Source of the DNA: JACRBT01 sp964474285 | GTDB taxonomy: Bacteria > Chloroflexota > Dehalococcoidia > Tepidiformales > Tepidiformaceae | NCBI GenBank assembly: GCA_964474285.1 | Contig: CAYYSD010000002.1 | Coordinates: 4,009 to 68,008, forward strand | Length of the DNA stretch: 64,000 nucleotides | Direction of reading: 5' to 3' | In this document: positions 24,463 to 32,259 of the stretch, in pieces | Layout of the letters: each line of letters starts with the position of its first letter | Numbering within the stretch: position 1 is the stretch's first letter | The notes under the pieces: generated by a model | Databases searched by the model: none | Seen by the model: the letters and a program-made list of their open reading frames with translations, nothing else | Told to the model about the DNA's origin: nothing | Made by a program: the position numbers and the translations under genes

Positions 24463-26862
24463 TTGGGCGCACTTTCACACCTGACCGTCGCCGAGATCTG
24501 CGACGACATCGCTGGAGCAACCTGTGGTCGTCAATTCGCCATGTGGGGCGCGACTGTCGTCGCCATCGAGCCGGACGAGGGCTCCGCGCTCCGGCGTGCG
24601 GCTCCAACGGTTGAGGCCGCCGGAGGCCAGGTCTCGCTGGTGTGGGAATACCTGGCCGCCAACAAGCAATCACTGGTTCCTGGCGGCGAGGCGCTCGACT
24701 TCCTGAGCGGAGCGGACGTCATCATCACGGACTGGTCTGCAGAGCGGCTGGCCGGCGCCGGGATCTCCCTGGAGACGCTCGCGCGCCGCTCGGTGATACT
24801 CGCGCTGTCGCCCTTCGGCAGCTCGGGGCCATACAGGGATTACCAGGCAACGGACCTGGTCCTGCAGGCGCTCTCCGGGTTTATGGTGCTGAACGGTCTG
24901 CCGGACCGTGAGCCTCTCAAGGCGGCCGGGACGATGACGGTGCAGTCGGTCGGGGTGAACGCATTCATCGCAGGCCTCGCGGGGTTGGTTGAACGCGACC
25001 GGAGCGGCATTGGCCAGGTGGTCGAGGTCTCAGTTTTCGAAGCGATGACGACGCTGACGCCGCTCCTCCGTTCCGAATATTCCGGCCTCAACGACGTCCG
25101 CCAGGGAAGCCCAATCTCGGGGACGTTCATGTTCGAATGCCGCGATGGCTACATCTCCCTGAACCCGAACGCGTCGCGCAATTGGGATGATCTGCTGGTG
25201 GCGCTAGGCGTGGACCTGGCTGCCCTTCCCCCCGAGATCCAGGGCACCGTGACCGGCGCCGTCGCGCGACGCTTCGTCGAATCGCGCACGGGTGCGAGGT
25301 CGGCAGCCGAGCTGTTCACGCTTCTCAATGAGATGCGCATCCCGTGCGGCCACGCGAAGAGCCCGACGGAACTGCTCCAGGACGCACACCTCGCGGACCG
25401 CGGCTACTTCACGGACATCGATCATCCCCGGCTCGGGAAGATTCGTTTTCCCGGGCCCCCCGCGCGGATGTCGGCGACGCCGGTCGAACCGGTGATCCCG
25501 GCGCCCGGACGGCCGGGGGAATCGACGATGACGCCAGTGGCCGCAAAGCCTGCGAGGTCTGCCGGCGGCGCTACAGACATGACATCGCCCCCCCTCACGG
25601 GAATCCGCGTGGTCGATCTGACTGCCGCATGGCTTGGACCCTATGCGACGATGCTGCTTGCCGACCTGGGCGCCGATGTCATCAAGGTAGAGTCGCACAA
25701 CCGCCCGGATGTCTGGCGCGGCGCCAGTACTACGCGCCAGTCGCCCGTGAGCGGACCTCCGAACTGGGCGAGCCACCCGGTCAATCCCGATGCGCACCCG
25801 TGGAACGTAAATGCGAACTTCAATTCGGTGAATCGCAACAAGCGGGCGATCGCCCTGGACCTGGCGACGCCAGAAGGGAAGGAGCTTCTCCTCCAGCTGG
25901 TGGCGAACGCCGATCTCGTGCTCGAGAACTTCACCCCGCGGGTCATGGGGAATTTCGGTCTGAGCTATGAGCGGCTTCGCGAAGTCAACCCGCGACTCGT
26001 GATGGCGTCGTTCTCGGGCTTCGGAAGTTTTGGGCGCTACCGCGACTATCGGGCCAATGGCGCCACCACGGACACGACCTGTGGATGGGCGGCACTCACC
26101 GGCTATCCCGGCGGGCCGCCCACCATGATGGGGGCGATGGAAGCCGACCCGACGACGGGCCTGCAGCTGACGGCGACCGCGCTTGCGGCACTCGCATATG
26201 CCCGTGAAACCGGCATCGGGCAGCACATCGACGGGTCGATGTTCGAAACCTGTGTTGGATATATCGGCGAGGAGCTGCTGCTCACAGGGGTGACCGGGCT
26301 GGACACTCCCCGCCGTGGCAACCGCCACCACGGGATGGCGCCGCACGGCGTGTTCCCCTGTTCCGGCGAGGACCGGTGGCTTGCCATCGCCGTTCGGGAC
26401 GACCGCGATTGGTCCGGACTGGTATCGGCGCTCGGTCCTGGCTCTGGTCTCGAGACCGGGATGTTCTCCACAGCGGCTTCGCGGCTTGCCCACCTGGATG
26501 AGCTTGAGGAGGCGCTTTGCGCAGTCACGAGGCGCCTGCCGGCGCGAGTTGCGATGGAGAAGTTACAGGCCGCCGGCGTCCCCGCAGGTGTGGTGCAGAA
26601 CTACACTGATGTGCTGGCCGATCCCCAGCTCAACGCACGGGACTGGTTCCAGCCGGCGACCCACCCGGATATGGGGACTCACCGCCACAACGGATTTCCC
26701 TGGCGCTTCACTCGCACCCCCAGCATCGTTCACCGGCCTCCCCCTCGCGTTGGCGAAGACAGCGAATCGGTGTTGCGCGACGAACTCCACGTGCCGCCGG
26801 AACGATTTGCCGCGTTGCTCCAGGCAGGGGTCACTGGCGAAGTTTTCGCCCGGCAGGACTAA
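24463..26862 (+). CDS. Double CaiB/BaiF (class III) CoA-transferase fusion
   Basis: A 799-residue protein made of two complete class III CoA-transferase domains joined by a linker (roughly 1-355 and 375-799). Each half has the Rossmann start (GATVVAIEP; LGADVIKVES) and the GIGQ-V/I-S-FE segment; the second also has RNKRAIALDL and VLENFTPRVMG. Family members normally carry a catalytic Asp in the S-L-DA position; here both halves have Glu (SVFEAM, SMFETC), which might still form the acyl intermediate or mark a different activity. The start TTG is three bases after the crotonase stop, so the two are coupled. It likely activates or transfers CoA onto the imported substrate. It overlaps the convergent LacI gene by four bases. 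Confidence 0.85.
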   Translation: MGALSHLTVAEICDDIAGATCGRQFAMWGATVVAIEPDEGSALRRAAPTVEAAGGQVSLVWEYLAANKQSLVPGGEALDFLSGADVIITDWSAERLAGAGISLETLARRSVILALSPFGSSGPYRDYQATDLVLQALSGFMVLNGLPDREPLKAAGTMTVQSVGVNAFIAGLAGLVERDRSGIGQVVEVSVFEAMTTLTPLLRSEYSGLNDVRQGSPISGTFMFECRDGYISLNPNASRNWDDLLVALGVDLAALPPEIQGTVTGAVARRFVESRTGARSAAELFTLLNEMRIPCGHAKSPTELLQDAHLADRGYFTDIDHPRLGKIRFPGPPARMSATPVEPVIPAPGRPGESTMTPVAAKPARSAGGATDMTSPPLTGIRVVDLTAAWLGPYATMLLADLGADVIKVESHNRPDVWRGASTTRQSPVSGPPNWASHPVNPDAHPWNVNANFNSVNRNKRAIALDLATPEGKELLLQLVANADLVLENFTPRVMGNFGLSYERLREVNPRLVMASFSGFGSFGRYRDYRANGATTDTTCGWAALTGYPGGPPTMMGAMEADPTTGLQLTATALAALAYARETGIGQHIDGSMFETCVGYIGEELLLTGVTGLDTPRRGNRHHGMAPHGVFPCSGEDRWLAIAVRDDRDWSGLVSALGPGSGLETGMFSTAASRLAHLDELEEALCAVTRRLPARVAMEKLQAAGVPAGVVQNYTDVLADPQLNARDWFQPATHPDMGTHRHNGFPWRFTRTPSIVHRPPPRVGEDSESVLRDELHVPPERFAALLQAGVTGEVFARQD

Positions 26863-27878
26863 CTTCGAACGGGTCCAATGGACTGGCGCCTGACGTACTC
26901 AAACGTGAGGGGAGGGTTCTCAAGGATCATGTCTTCGTCGTTGCGCAATTTGCCGATGACCCGCCGCACGCCGCGTACGCCACGAACGTAGGCGTTGCTG
27001 CCGATTGTGGAGAGGGGAGGATCGAAAGCCCGTGCCCACGCAGTCTCGCCGACGACCAGCACCGAAACATCAGCCGGGATCTTGAGCGAAAGGCTGTGCA
27101 TGGCAATCAGCGTCCCCTGGAGCGCCGGGGCGCTGACGACGAGGGCCGTGGGGGATGGCTTGCGGCCGAGCGCCTCGGTGACGTAGCTCTCAACGTAGTC
27201 GTAGTGGGCTATCTCCCACCACTCAAACTTGCCGCCGGGCACCGCTTCGATCGTTTCGCGCAAAAGCTCGACGCGTTCATCTGACCGGGGCCGGTCGATC
27301 GGCGCCCCCGGGCGGGCCAGGCGCACGAATGCGACATGCCGGTGTCCACAGGCCACGATCTCATCGTAGGCCTGGCCGACAACTCGCCGGTCCTCGACCT
27401 GGACTGAGGCCGCGAGCTCGCTGCGCTCGTCCTCCGGCTCGGGGTCAACGGGGATTCCGGCCGCCCGAAACGGTGCGATGAGCTCTGGCGCGACGATCGG
27501 CTCGCCGACCACGAGCGCGTCCACCCTGTGCTCCAGGAGCCTTCGAAGGTGGGCCTGGTACATGGCCCCGTCGTACTCGGCGTCGCAAATGAACGTTGAA
27601 TAGCCGAGCCGGGCGGCTTCCTGAACGACGCCGCGCACGTAGATTTCGTAGATGGGATTCGAAAGGCTCGGCACGACCAGGCCGAGGACGTTGGAACGCC
27701 GCGAGCGGAGGTGCTGGGCTTGCCGATTCGGGTAGTAACCCATCTCCTCCGCCACACGCCGAACGTGCTCCGCCGTCGCGCTGCTGACTCCCGGACTTCC
27801 ATTGAGCGCGCGCGAGGCGGTGCCGAGGCCCACATGGGCGGCACGCGCGACATCGGCGATGGTTCGGCGGAGTGGCAT
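26859..27878 (-). CDS. LacI-family transcriptional regulator
   Basis: A 339-residue repressor with an N-terminal LacI helix-turn-helix and hinge (TIADVARAAHVGLGTASRALNG, then AEEMGYYPNRQAQHLRSRRS) and a periplasmic-binding-protein-like sensor domain (NVLGLVVPSLSNPIYE). LacI-family proteins bind palindromes with a central CG; two such sites occur at 18689-18702 and 18814-18825, in the divergent promoter region of this island. The ATG at 27878 begins just before the helix-turn-helix and was preferred to a GTG at 27914. Its ligand is probably the imported compound or a CoA ester. Confidence 0.85.
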   Translation of the reverse strand: MPLRRTIADVARAAHVGLGTASRALNGSPGVSSATAEHVRRVAEEMGYYPNRQAQHLRSRRSNVLGLVVPSLSNPIYEIYVRGVVQEAARLGYSTFICDAEYDGAMYQAHLRRLLEHRVDALVVGEPIVAPELIAPFRAAGIPVDPEPEDERSELAASVQVEDRRVVGQAYDEIVACGHRHVAFVRLARPGAPIDRPRSDERVELLRETIEAVPGGKFEWWEIAHYDYVESYVTEALGRKPSPTALVVSAPALQGTLIAMHSLSLKIPADVSVLVVGETAWARAFDPPLSTIGSNAYVRGVRGVRRVIGKLRNDEDMILENPPLTFEYVRRQSIGPVRS

Positions 27879-27935
27879 CGGTCCAGTATTTGTCGCATCG
27901 AACGTAAGGGCCACGGCGCCGCTTCGGACCGTTGT

Positions 27936-28418
27936 TTAGCCGCGGCCGGCCGCGCGCTGATTGCGCAACCAGAGGATGAAATCGAGGTCGGGAACCCGGT
28001 GTCCGGCAGCGTTCAGGAACCCGGCCGCTTCACCGCGGTACTGGGCTGAGTGGAAGAACATGTGGAACAGGGTCTCAGCGAGGTCATCCGTGAATTCGGC
28101 GCCGCTGGAATTGCGGTAGGTGAACGTACGCTCGGTCGCTGCATCGTGATCAAGGGAGCGGGCCAATGCGTCCAGGCGGGCGGCGGCTTCCACGGTCCAT
28201 TGCGTGCAGATGTCGAGGCTGGTGCCGCCCCAGAGTTTGATCATGGGTTGGGGGTCGTTTTCCATTCGGCGCAGCCACACCAGCTCCGTCTCGAGGACGT
28301 GCTGGTAGGCGGCAAGCGCGGTCCCGGGTTCCCCACCGCTCGCCTGGAGCGTCGCGAGAACCGCGGCGTTGGCCCAGCTGTCCCAGGCGGCCACGTTTAC
28401 GAAGTGTTCGGCAAGCAT
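27936..28418 (-). CDS. DinB-family protein
   Basis: A 160-residue four-helix-bundle protein of the DinB/YfiT superfamily. Conserved metal-site positions are suggested by YQHVLETE and FHSAQYRGE (the HS-QYRGE motif is typical). Members include thiol-dependent enzymes such as mycothiol- or bacillithiol-S-transferases, but this one cannot be assigned. It lies 57 bases after the LacI start, on the same strand but upstream, so the two might be co-transcribed. Confidence 0.72.
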   Translation of the reverse strand: MLAEHFVNVAAWDSWANAAVLATLQASGGEPGTALAAYQHVLETELVWLRRMENDPQPMIKLWGGTSLDICTQWTVEAAARLDALARSLDHDAATERTFTYRNSSGAEFTDDLAETLFHMFFHSAQYRGEAAGFLNAAGHRVPDLDFILWLRNQRAAGRG

Positions 28419-28547
28419 AAGGCCCTCCCTGGTGTCGCGACCGGCAGCGCGGCCGTTTTCGCTCGGATCGTAACCCGGCCGACCGCTTGCGGCCCCCGGC
28501 TGGTGGCGCCAGTAGCGCGGTGGCTCGCCGCGGGTCCGAGACGAGCG

Positions 28548-28580
28548 GAAAGCCCGCGGGAGGCGGGCTTTCGGTGTTTT
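28548..28580. terminator. Hairpin terminator
   Basis: A perfect 10-bp stem (GAAAGCCCGC with GCGGGCTTTC) and a 5-base GGGAG loop, followed on the plus strand by GGTGTTTT. It lies about 95 bases beyond the stop of the minus-strand DUF35 gene, for which it is the likely terminator. The T-run is on the plus side, so it may work in both directions. Confidence 0.6.
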
Positions 28581-28665
28581 GCGATGGGATGTTGGGTGTT
28601 GAGCTGTCCGCGCTCATGCATCCCGGCGGGTGAAACTGAGGTAGGCCGCGCCGATGACGGTTTAC

Positions 28666-29091
28666 CTATTCACTTGCCAGGGGAGTGCCCCCGGTCCGGC
28701 GGAACAACGGCAGCAGCAGTCCTTCGCCTTTGTCGACAATCTCCAGCTCCACGGGCTGCCCAATGCGCACTTCGTCAGGTGAGACGTTCGTGAGGTTGCT
28801 TGTCAGGTGCGGCCCCTCCTCCAGTTCCACGACGACCGTGGCGAAGGGCACAAGGTCCGTGAGCGCGGGGTGGATGGCCTGTCGCGAGACGATGTACGAA
28901 TACACGGTCCCCCGGCCGGACATCTTTGCCCACTCGTTCTCGAAGGACCCGCAGTGCCGGCAGGTGGGCTGGGGCGGTTGCCGGAACGTGCCGCAGTTCG
29001 TGCAACGCTGGATCCGCAGTTCGCCCTGCTTGAGGTAGTCCCAGAACGGCTGGCCCTCGGCGGATGGGTTAGGGCGGGGTAGTGCGACCAT
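28666..29091 (-). CDS. Zn-ribbon/OB-fold (DUF35) acyl-CoA-associated protein
   Basis: A 141-residue protein with an N-terminal rubredoxin-like zinc ribbon (Cys30, Cys33, Cys44, Cys47) and a C-terminal OB fold. DUF35 proteins partner thiolase-like enzymes, for instance ChsH2-DUF35 with Ltp2 in steroid side-chain degradation, and ketothiolase complexes in archaea. Its ATG overlaps the stop of the thiolase-like gene (TGATG), consistent with a stoichiometric complex. It is last in the operon. Confidence 0.85.
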   Translation of the reverse strand: MVALPRPNPSAEGQPFWDYLKQGELRIQRCTNCGTFRQPPQPTCRHCGSFENEWAKMSGRGTVYSYIVSRQAIHPALTDLVPFATVVVELEEGPHLTSNLTNVSPDEVRIGQPVELEIVDKGEGLLLPLFRRTGGTPLASE

Positions 29092-30218
29092 CAGTTCGCT
29101 CCTTCGAAGATGACAGCGCCCGTGCCGACACCCGTATCAACAAACGAGAAGTGCGCGTTAGGAACCTGTGCGGTCGAAGTGCCCCGGACTTGGCGCACGC
29201 CTTCGATGAGGTGGTTCATGCCCTGCATATACGCCTCCGAGAGGTGCCCGCCCGAAGTGTTCACCGGCAGTGAGCCGCCCTCCCACTGGATCCCGCCCGC
29301 TTCGACAAACGGGCCGCCTTCGCCGCGTCCGACGAAGCCGTAGTCTTCGAGGGCGAAGATGACGAACGGCGCGAAGTGGTCGTAGATCTGGACGACGTTG
29401 ATGTCGGACGGATTGAGGCGAGCCCGGTTCCAGAGCCTCGGCGCCCAGGCCCGGGCTGAGGTGTCAATGCCTGACCGTTCCGAGGCATACCCGAACTGTT
29501 CTGCCGCGCGGATCAACGCAGGCGGTTGCTTCAGATCCTTCGCGCGCGCCGCACTGGTGACCACGAGCGCCCCGCCGCCGTCTGTCTCCAGGCAGCAGTC
29601 GAAGAGGTGGAATGGTTCCACGACGAAGCGCGACTCCTGGTGCTGCTCAATCGTCAGCGTCTCCTGGTAGAAGGTGGCCCGCGGGTTCCGGTTCGCGTGT
29701 GCCCGCTCTGTCACGGCCACCATGCCGAACTGGCGGCTGGTCGTGCCCAGTTCGTACATCCGCCGTCGCGCCTGCATCGCCAGCATGTGCTGCGGCGTGA
29801 GAATGCCGAACGGCTCCGAGAACGCCGCGTTGCCTTGCCCCGCGCGGCCCGTGACGTCGCCCCGGCCATAGCGGCGCCCCGACCGCCCGTTCACGCCACG
29901 ATAGATCACGACCACGTTCGCACGACCGGTTTCGATCGCAGCCGCGGCCGAGGCGACAAGGGCCGCCCCCACGTTGCCCGCCTGGTTCACTTCGCCGAAC
30001 CAGGAGAGGTCGCGCACGCCCAGGTTGGACGCCACCTCCTGTGGGCTGCTCGTATCAACCGACCAGCGCAGGAGCCCGTCGACGTCCTGCGGGTGAAGTC
30101 CCGCGTCGTCGAGGGCGGTTCGCACCGCCTGGAGCGTGAGCACGAGTTCGGAGCGCCCGGACTCGCGCGAATAGCCGGTCTCGCCGATGCCGGCGACCGC
30201 AGCCTGTTGAAGGTGCAT
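29091..30218 (-). CDS. Thiolase-like (SCP-x/Ltp2-type) protein lacking the nucleophilic Cys
   Basis: A 375-residue thiolase-fold protein of the lipid-transfer/SCP2-thiolase branch. The segment that normally carries the acyl-accepting Cys reads NQAGNVGAALVAS, without Cys. The C-terminal NTSGGHLSE pattern is kept. Cys-less homologs such as Ltp2 act as retro-aldolases that remove side chains from acyl-CoA intermediates together with a DUF35 partner. The coupled DUF35 gene here supports that reading. A thiolase with another residue as nucleophile is the alternative. Substrate unknown, perhaps a branched or sterol-like acyl-CoA. Confidence 0.8.
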   Translation of the reverse strand: MHLQQAAVAGIGETGYSRESGRSELVLTLQAVRTALDDAGLHPQDVDGLLRWSVDTSSPQEVASNLGVRDLSWFGEVNQAGNVGAALVASAAAAIETGRANVVVIYRGVNGRSGRRYGRGDVTGRAGQGNAAFSEPFGILTPQHMLAMQARRRMYELGTTSRQFGMVAVTERAHANRNPRATFYQETLTIEQHQESRFVVEPFHLFDCCLETDGGGALVVTSAARAKDLKQPPALIRAAEQFGYASERSGIDTSARAWAPRLWNRARLNPSDINVVQIYDHFAPFVIFALEDYGFVGRGEGGPFVEAGGIQWEGGSLPVNTSGGHLSEAYMQGMNHLIEGVRQVRGTSTAQVPNAHFSFVDTGVGTGAVIFEGAN

Positions 30219-30251
30219 GGGCCTCTCTTTTCTCGCTGGCGGCGCGGCCGC

Positions 30252-31424
30252 TTAGATCGCCTTTGCTTCGTGCAGCGCGGTGATCTCGGGCCAGGTGTAC
30301 CCCAGCTCCAGGAGAATCTCCTCGGTGTGCTGCCCCATCTCGGGTGGCGGTCCCTGGATGGCAGGCGGGGTCTCGCTCATCTGCACCGGCGGCCCGACCA
30401 CGGTCATCTCCCCGAACTGAGGGTGCAGCATTTTCTGCAGATAGCCGTTCTCCCAGAACTGCGGGTGGGCCGCCACGCCCTCGTAGTCCAGGACAGGCGC
30501 GTGTGGCACATCGTTCGTGCTGAGAGCGGTGAGCCACCACTCCTGCTCCCGTGTGAGAAAAAGCTCCTCCAGCTTCGCGACGAGCACGTCCTTGTTGCGC
30601 GCGCGGGCGAAGGGCTCATTGAAGCGGTCGTCCGCCGCGAGTCCCGCATCTCCGATTGCGTTCACCAGCCGTTCCCACATCGCCTGAGTGTTCGCCGCGA
30701 GGGCAACGAACCGGCCGTCCCTGCACTGGTAGTGGGTGTAGGTCGCGCTCCGGCGGTATTCGAACCCCGGCTGCTTGCCGGTCCCAAAAAAGATCGTGAG
30801 CGGCCGCTGTTGCACCGAAAGCATCGCGCCGATGAGCGACACGTCGATGTGCTGACCCACGCCCGTTCGCTCCTTCGCCACCAGTGCCGTCACGATGCCG
30901 TAGGCGAGCATCATCGCGCCGATGCTGTCGGCGAACCCGCCGATGAGCGCCTGGGGAGTGAGAGCGGAGCCACCGCCCTGCTCCGACATCACCCCGCTGA
31001 AGGCCTGGGCGACGTGGTCGTACCCGCCGCGGGACGCCCACGGTCCCTTTCGCCCCCAACCAGAGGCGGAGGCGAAGATCAGGTCCGGCTTGATCTTCCG
31101 CAGATCTTCGTAGCCCAGCGACCACATCTCCATCCGACCCGGCCGGAAGTTCTCGAGGACGACATCGGTGGTGGGAATGAGCCGCCGGATGACGTCCTGT
31201 CCCGCTCCGGTGCGGAGGTTCACGGTGATGCTGCGCTTGCCCCGGTTGTTCGCTTCGTACATCCCCGAGAACCCACGGGCATCGGCGCCTTCTCGCGCTT
31301 CGCCCCCGGGCTCTTCGATCTTGATGACGTCCGCGCCCATGTCGGACAGCAGCACGGCCGCAAACGGCCCCTGCTGGATGCGGCCGAAGTCGAGAACCCG
31401 GATTCCCTTGAGCGCGCCAGCCAT
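30252..31424 (-). CDS. CaiB/BaiF (class III) CoA-transferase
   Basis: A 390-residue class III CoA-transferase. The start (MAGALKGIRVLDFGRIQQGPF), LGADVIKIEEP-type loop (MGADVIKIEEPGG), NRGKRSITVNL and DVVLENFRPG are all canonical. The nucleophile region reads GVGQHIDVSLIGAM, with Gly where the usual Asp of S-L-DA would be; I cannot align it with certainty. The ATG at 31424 overlaps the nitroreductase stop (ATGA), so the two are co-translated. The enzyme probably puts CoA on the substrate of this operon, ahead of the thiolase-like step. Confidence 0.87.
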   Translation of the reverse strand: MAGALKGIRVLDFGRIQQGPFAAVLLSDMGADVIKIEEPGGEAREGADARGFSGMYEANNRGKRSITVNLRTGAGQDVIRRLIPTTDVVLENFRPGRMEMWSLGYEDLRKIKPDLIFASASGWGRKGPWASRGGYDHVAQAFSGVMSEQGGGSALTPQALIGGFADSIGAMMLAYGIVTALVAKERTGVGQHIDVSLIGAMLSVQQRPLTIFFGTGKQPGFEYRRSATYTHYQCRDGRFVALAANTQAMWERLVNAIGDAGLAADDRFNEPFARARNKDVLVAKLEELFLTREQEWWLTALSTNDVPHAPVLDYEGVAAHPQFWENGYLQKMLHPQFGEMTVVGPPVQMSETPPAIQGPPPEMGQHTEEILLELGYTWPEITALHEAKAI

Positions 31425-32083
31425 CAGTTCGCGCCCGCCCACGGCACCGGGGCGTTCCAACGGTTCAGGAACGACGTCTCGGCGGTGGGCCGCCGGGTTG
31501 TCGGCCCGAAGCGCCCGCGGGGCTTGCCCATGGGGATGCAGAAGTGGAACCCGATCTCCTTCGGGATGTCGAACATCTCGTGGAAGCGTTCCATCACCGT
31601 CGGGTGCAGGGTGGTCGGGACCGAGCCGATGCCAAGGGCGCGCGCTGCCAGCATCAAGTTCTGTGCGCAGGTGACGACTGAGTTGGGCGGCCCCGGCGGA
31701 GTGGAGAGTACGAAGATGATGAGCGGAACATCGCCGATCTCGTCGGCGAGTTTCATGGCTGGGCGGTATTGCGTCTCGCTCGGCGGCACATCCTCGGGCC
31801 CGTTCCAGCCGAACTGCGCTTTGCGCTTTGCCCACCAGGCTTCCCGGTAGAGGACGCCGAATTTCTTGAGCATTTCCCGGTCGGAGACCACGAGAAAGCG
31901 CGCCCACTGCTCGTTGCCGCCGTTTGGCGCTTTCACGGCCGCGTCGAGGATCAGCTTCACGTCCTCCATCGGGATCGGGTCGGGGCGCAAACGGCGGATG
32001 GCGCGTTGCGTAAACATCGCCTCGCCCAGCGGCATCGAGAGGCGTCGTGCCGCTTCCTGGATCACTTGCTCGGGGTCAGTCAT
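31424..32083 (-). CDS. Nitroreductase-family FMN oxidoreductase
   Basis: A 219-residue protein of the nitroreductase fold. The N-terminal FMN loop is visible (FTQRAIRRLRPDPIP), along with APNGGNEQWARFLVVSD and the ALGIGSVPTTLHP segment near the other FMN contact. These are flavin reductases, acting on quinones, nitro groups, enones or as dehalogenases. GGAGG lies about nine bases before the ATG at 32083; the longer frame to 32119 is not needed. It is first in the operon nitroreductase, CoA-transferase, thiolase-like, DUF35, and shares an upstream region with the binding-protein gene at 32260. Confidence 0.82.
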   Translation of the reverse strand: MTDPEQVIQEAARRLSMPLGEAMFTQRAIRRLRPDPIPMEDVKLILDAAVKAPNGGNEQWARFLVVSDREMLKKFGVLYREAWWAKRKAQFGWNGPEDVPPSETQYRPAMKLADEIGDVPLIIFVLSTPPGPPNSVVTCAQNLMLAARALGIGSVPTTLHPTVMERFHEMFDIPKEIGFHFCIPMGKPRGRFGPTTRRPTAETSFLNRWNAPVPWAGAN

Positions 32084-32188
32084 CCCGTGTTCCTCCGGTG
32101 ATGGACAGTTGTGCGGCACACACTAACCCGGCGGCGGCCTGTGCCGCACGCCTGGTTCGGCGCCGGCGCATTCTCCCGGAAAAAAACA

Positions 32189-32221
32189 TTGTTGACAACA
32201 ACTATTTCAATCAACCAGTAT
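32189..32221 (+). promoter_or_regulatory. Promoter with overlapping palindrome (TTGTTG-A-CAACAA)
   Basis: A perfect 6-bp inverted repeat around one base (32189-32201) contains the -35-like TTGACA (32192-32197). An 18-base spacer leads to CAGTAT (32216-32221), a weak -10. This sits about 40 bases before the binding-protein ATG and 105 bases from the divergent nitroreductase start. The palindrome is a likely repressor site; the TetR-family gene at 34190 is one candidate. Confidence 0.5.
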
Positions 32222-32259
32222 GACCGCGCCCACAATCGTGGGAGGAGGGTAGTCTCAAC

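Noticed and set aside
22595..24673. Long minus-strand open frame (692 codons) opposite the permease and crotonase genes, and similar long antisense frames at 29526-31850 and 41659-44457
   Set aside because: They are antisense shadows of well-supported genes. High GC suppresses stop codons, and the translations are low-complexity Arg/His/Gly/Pro with no domain.
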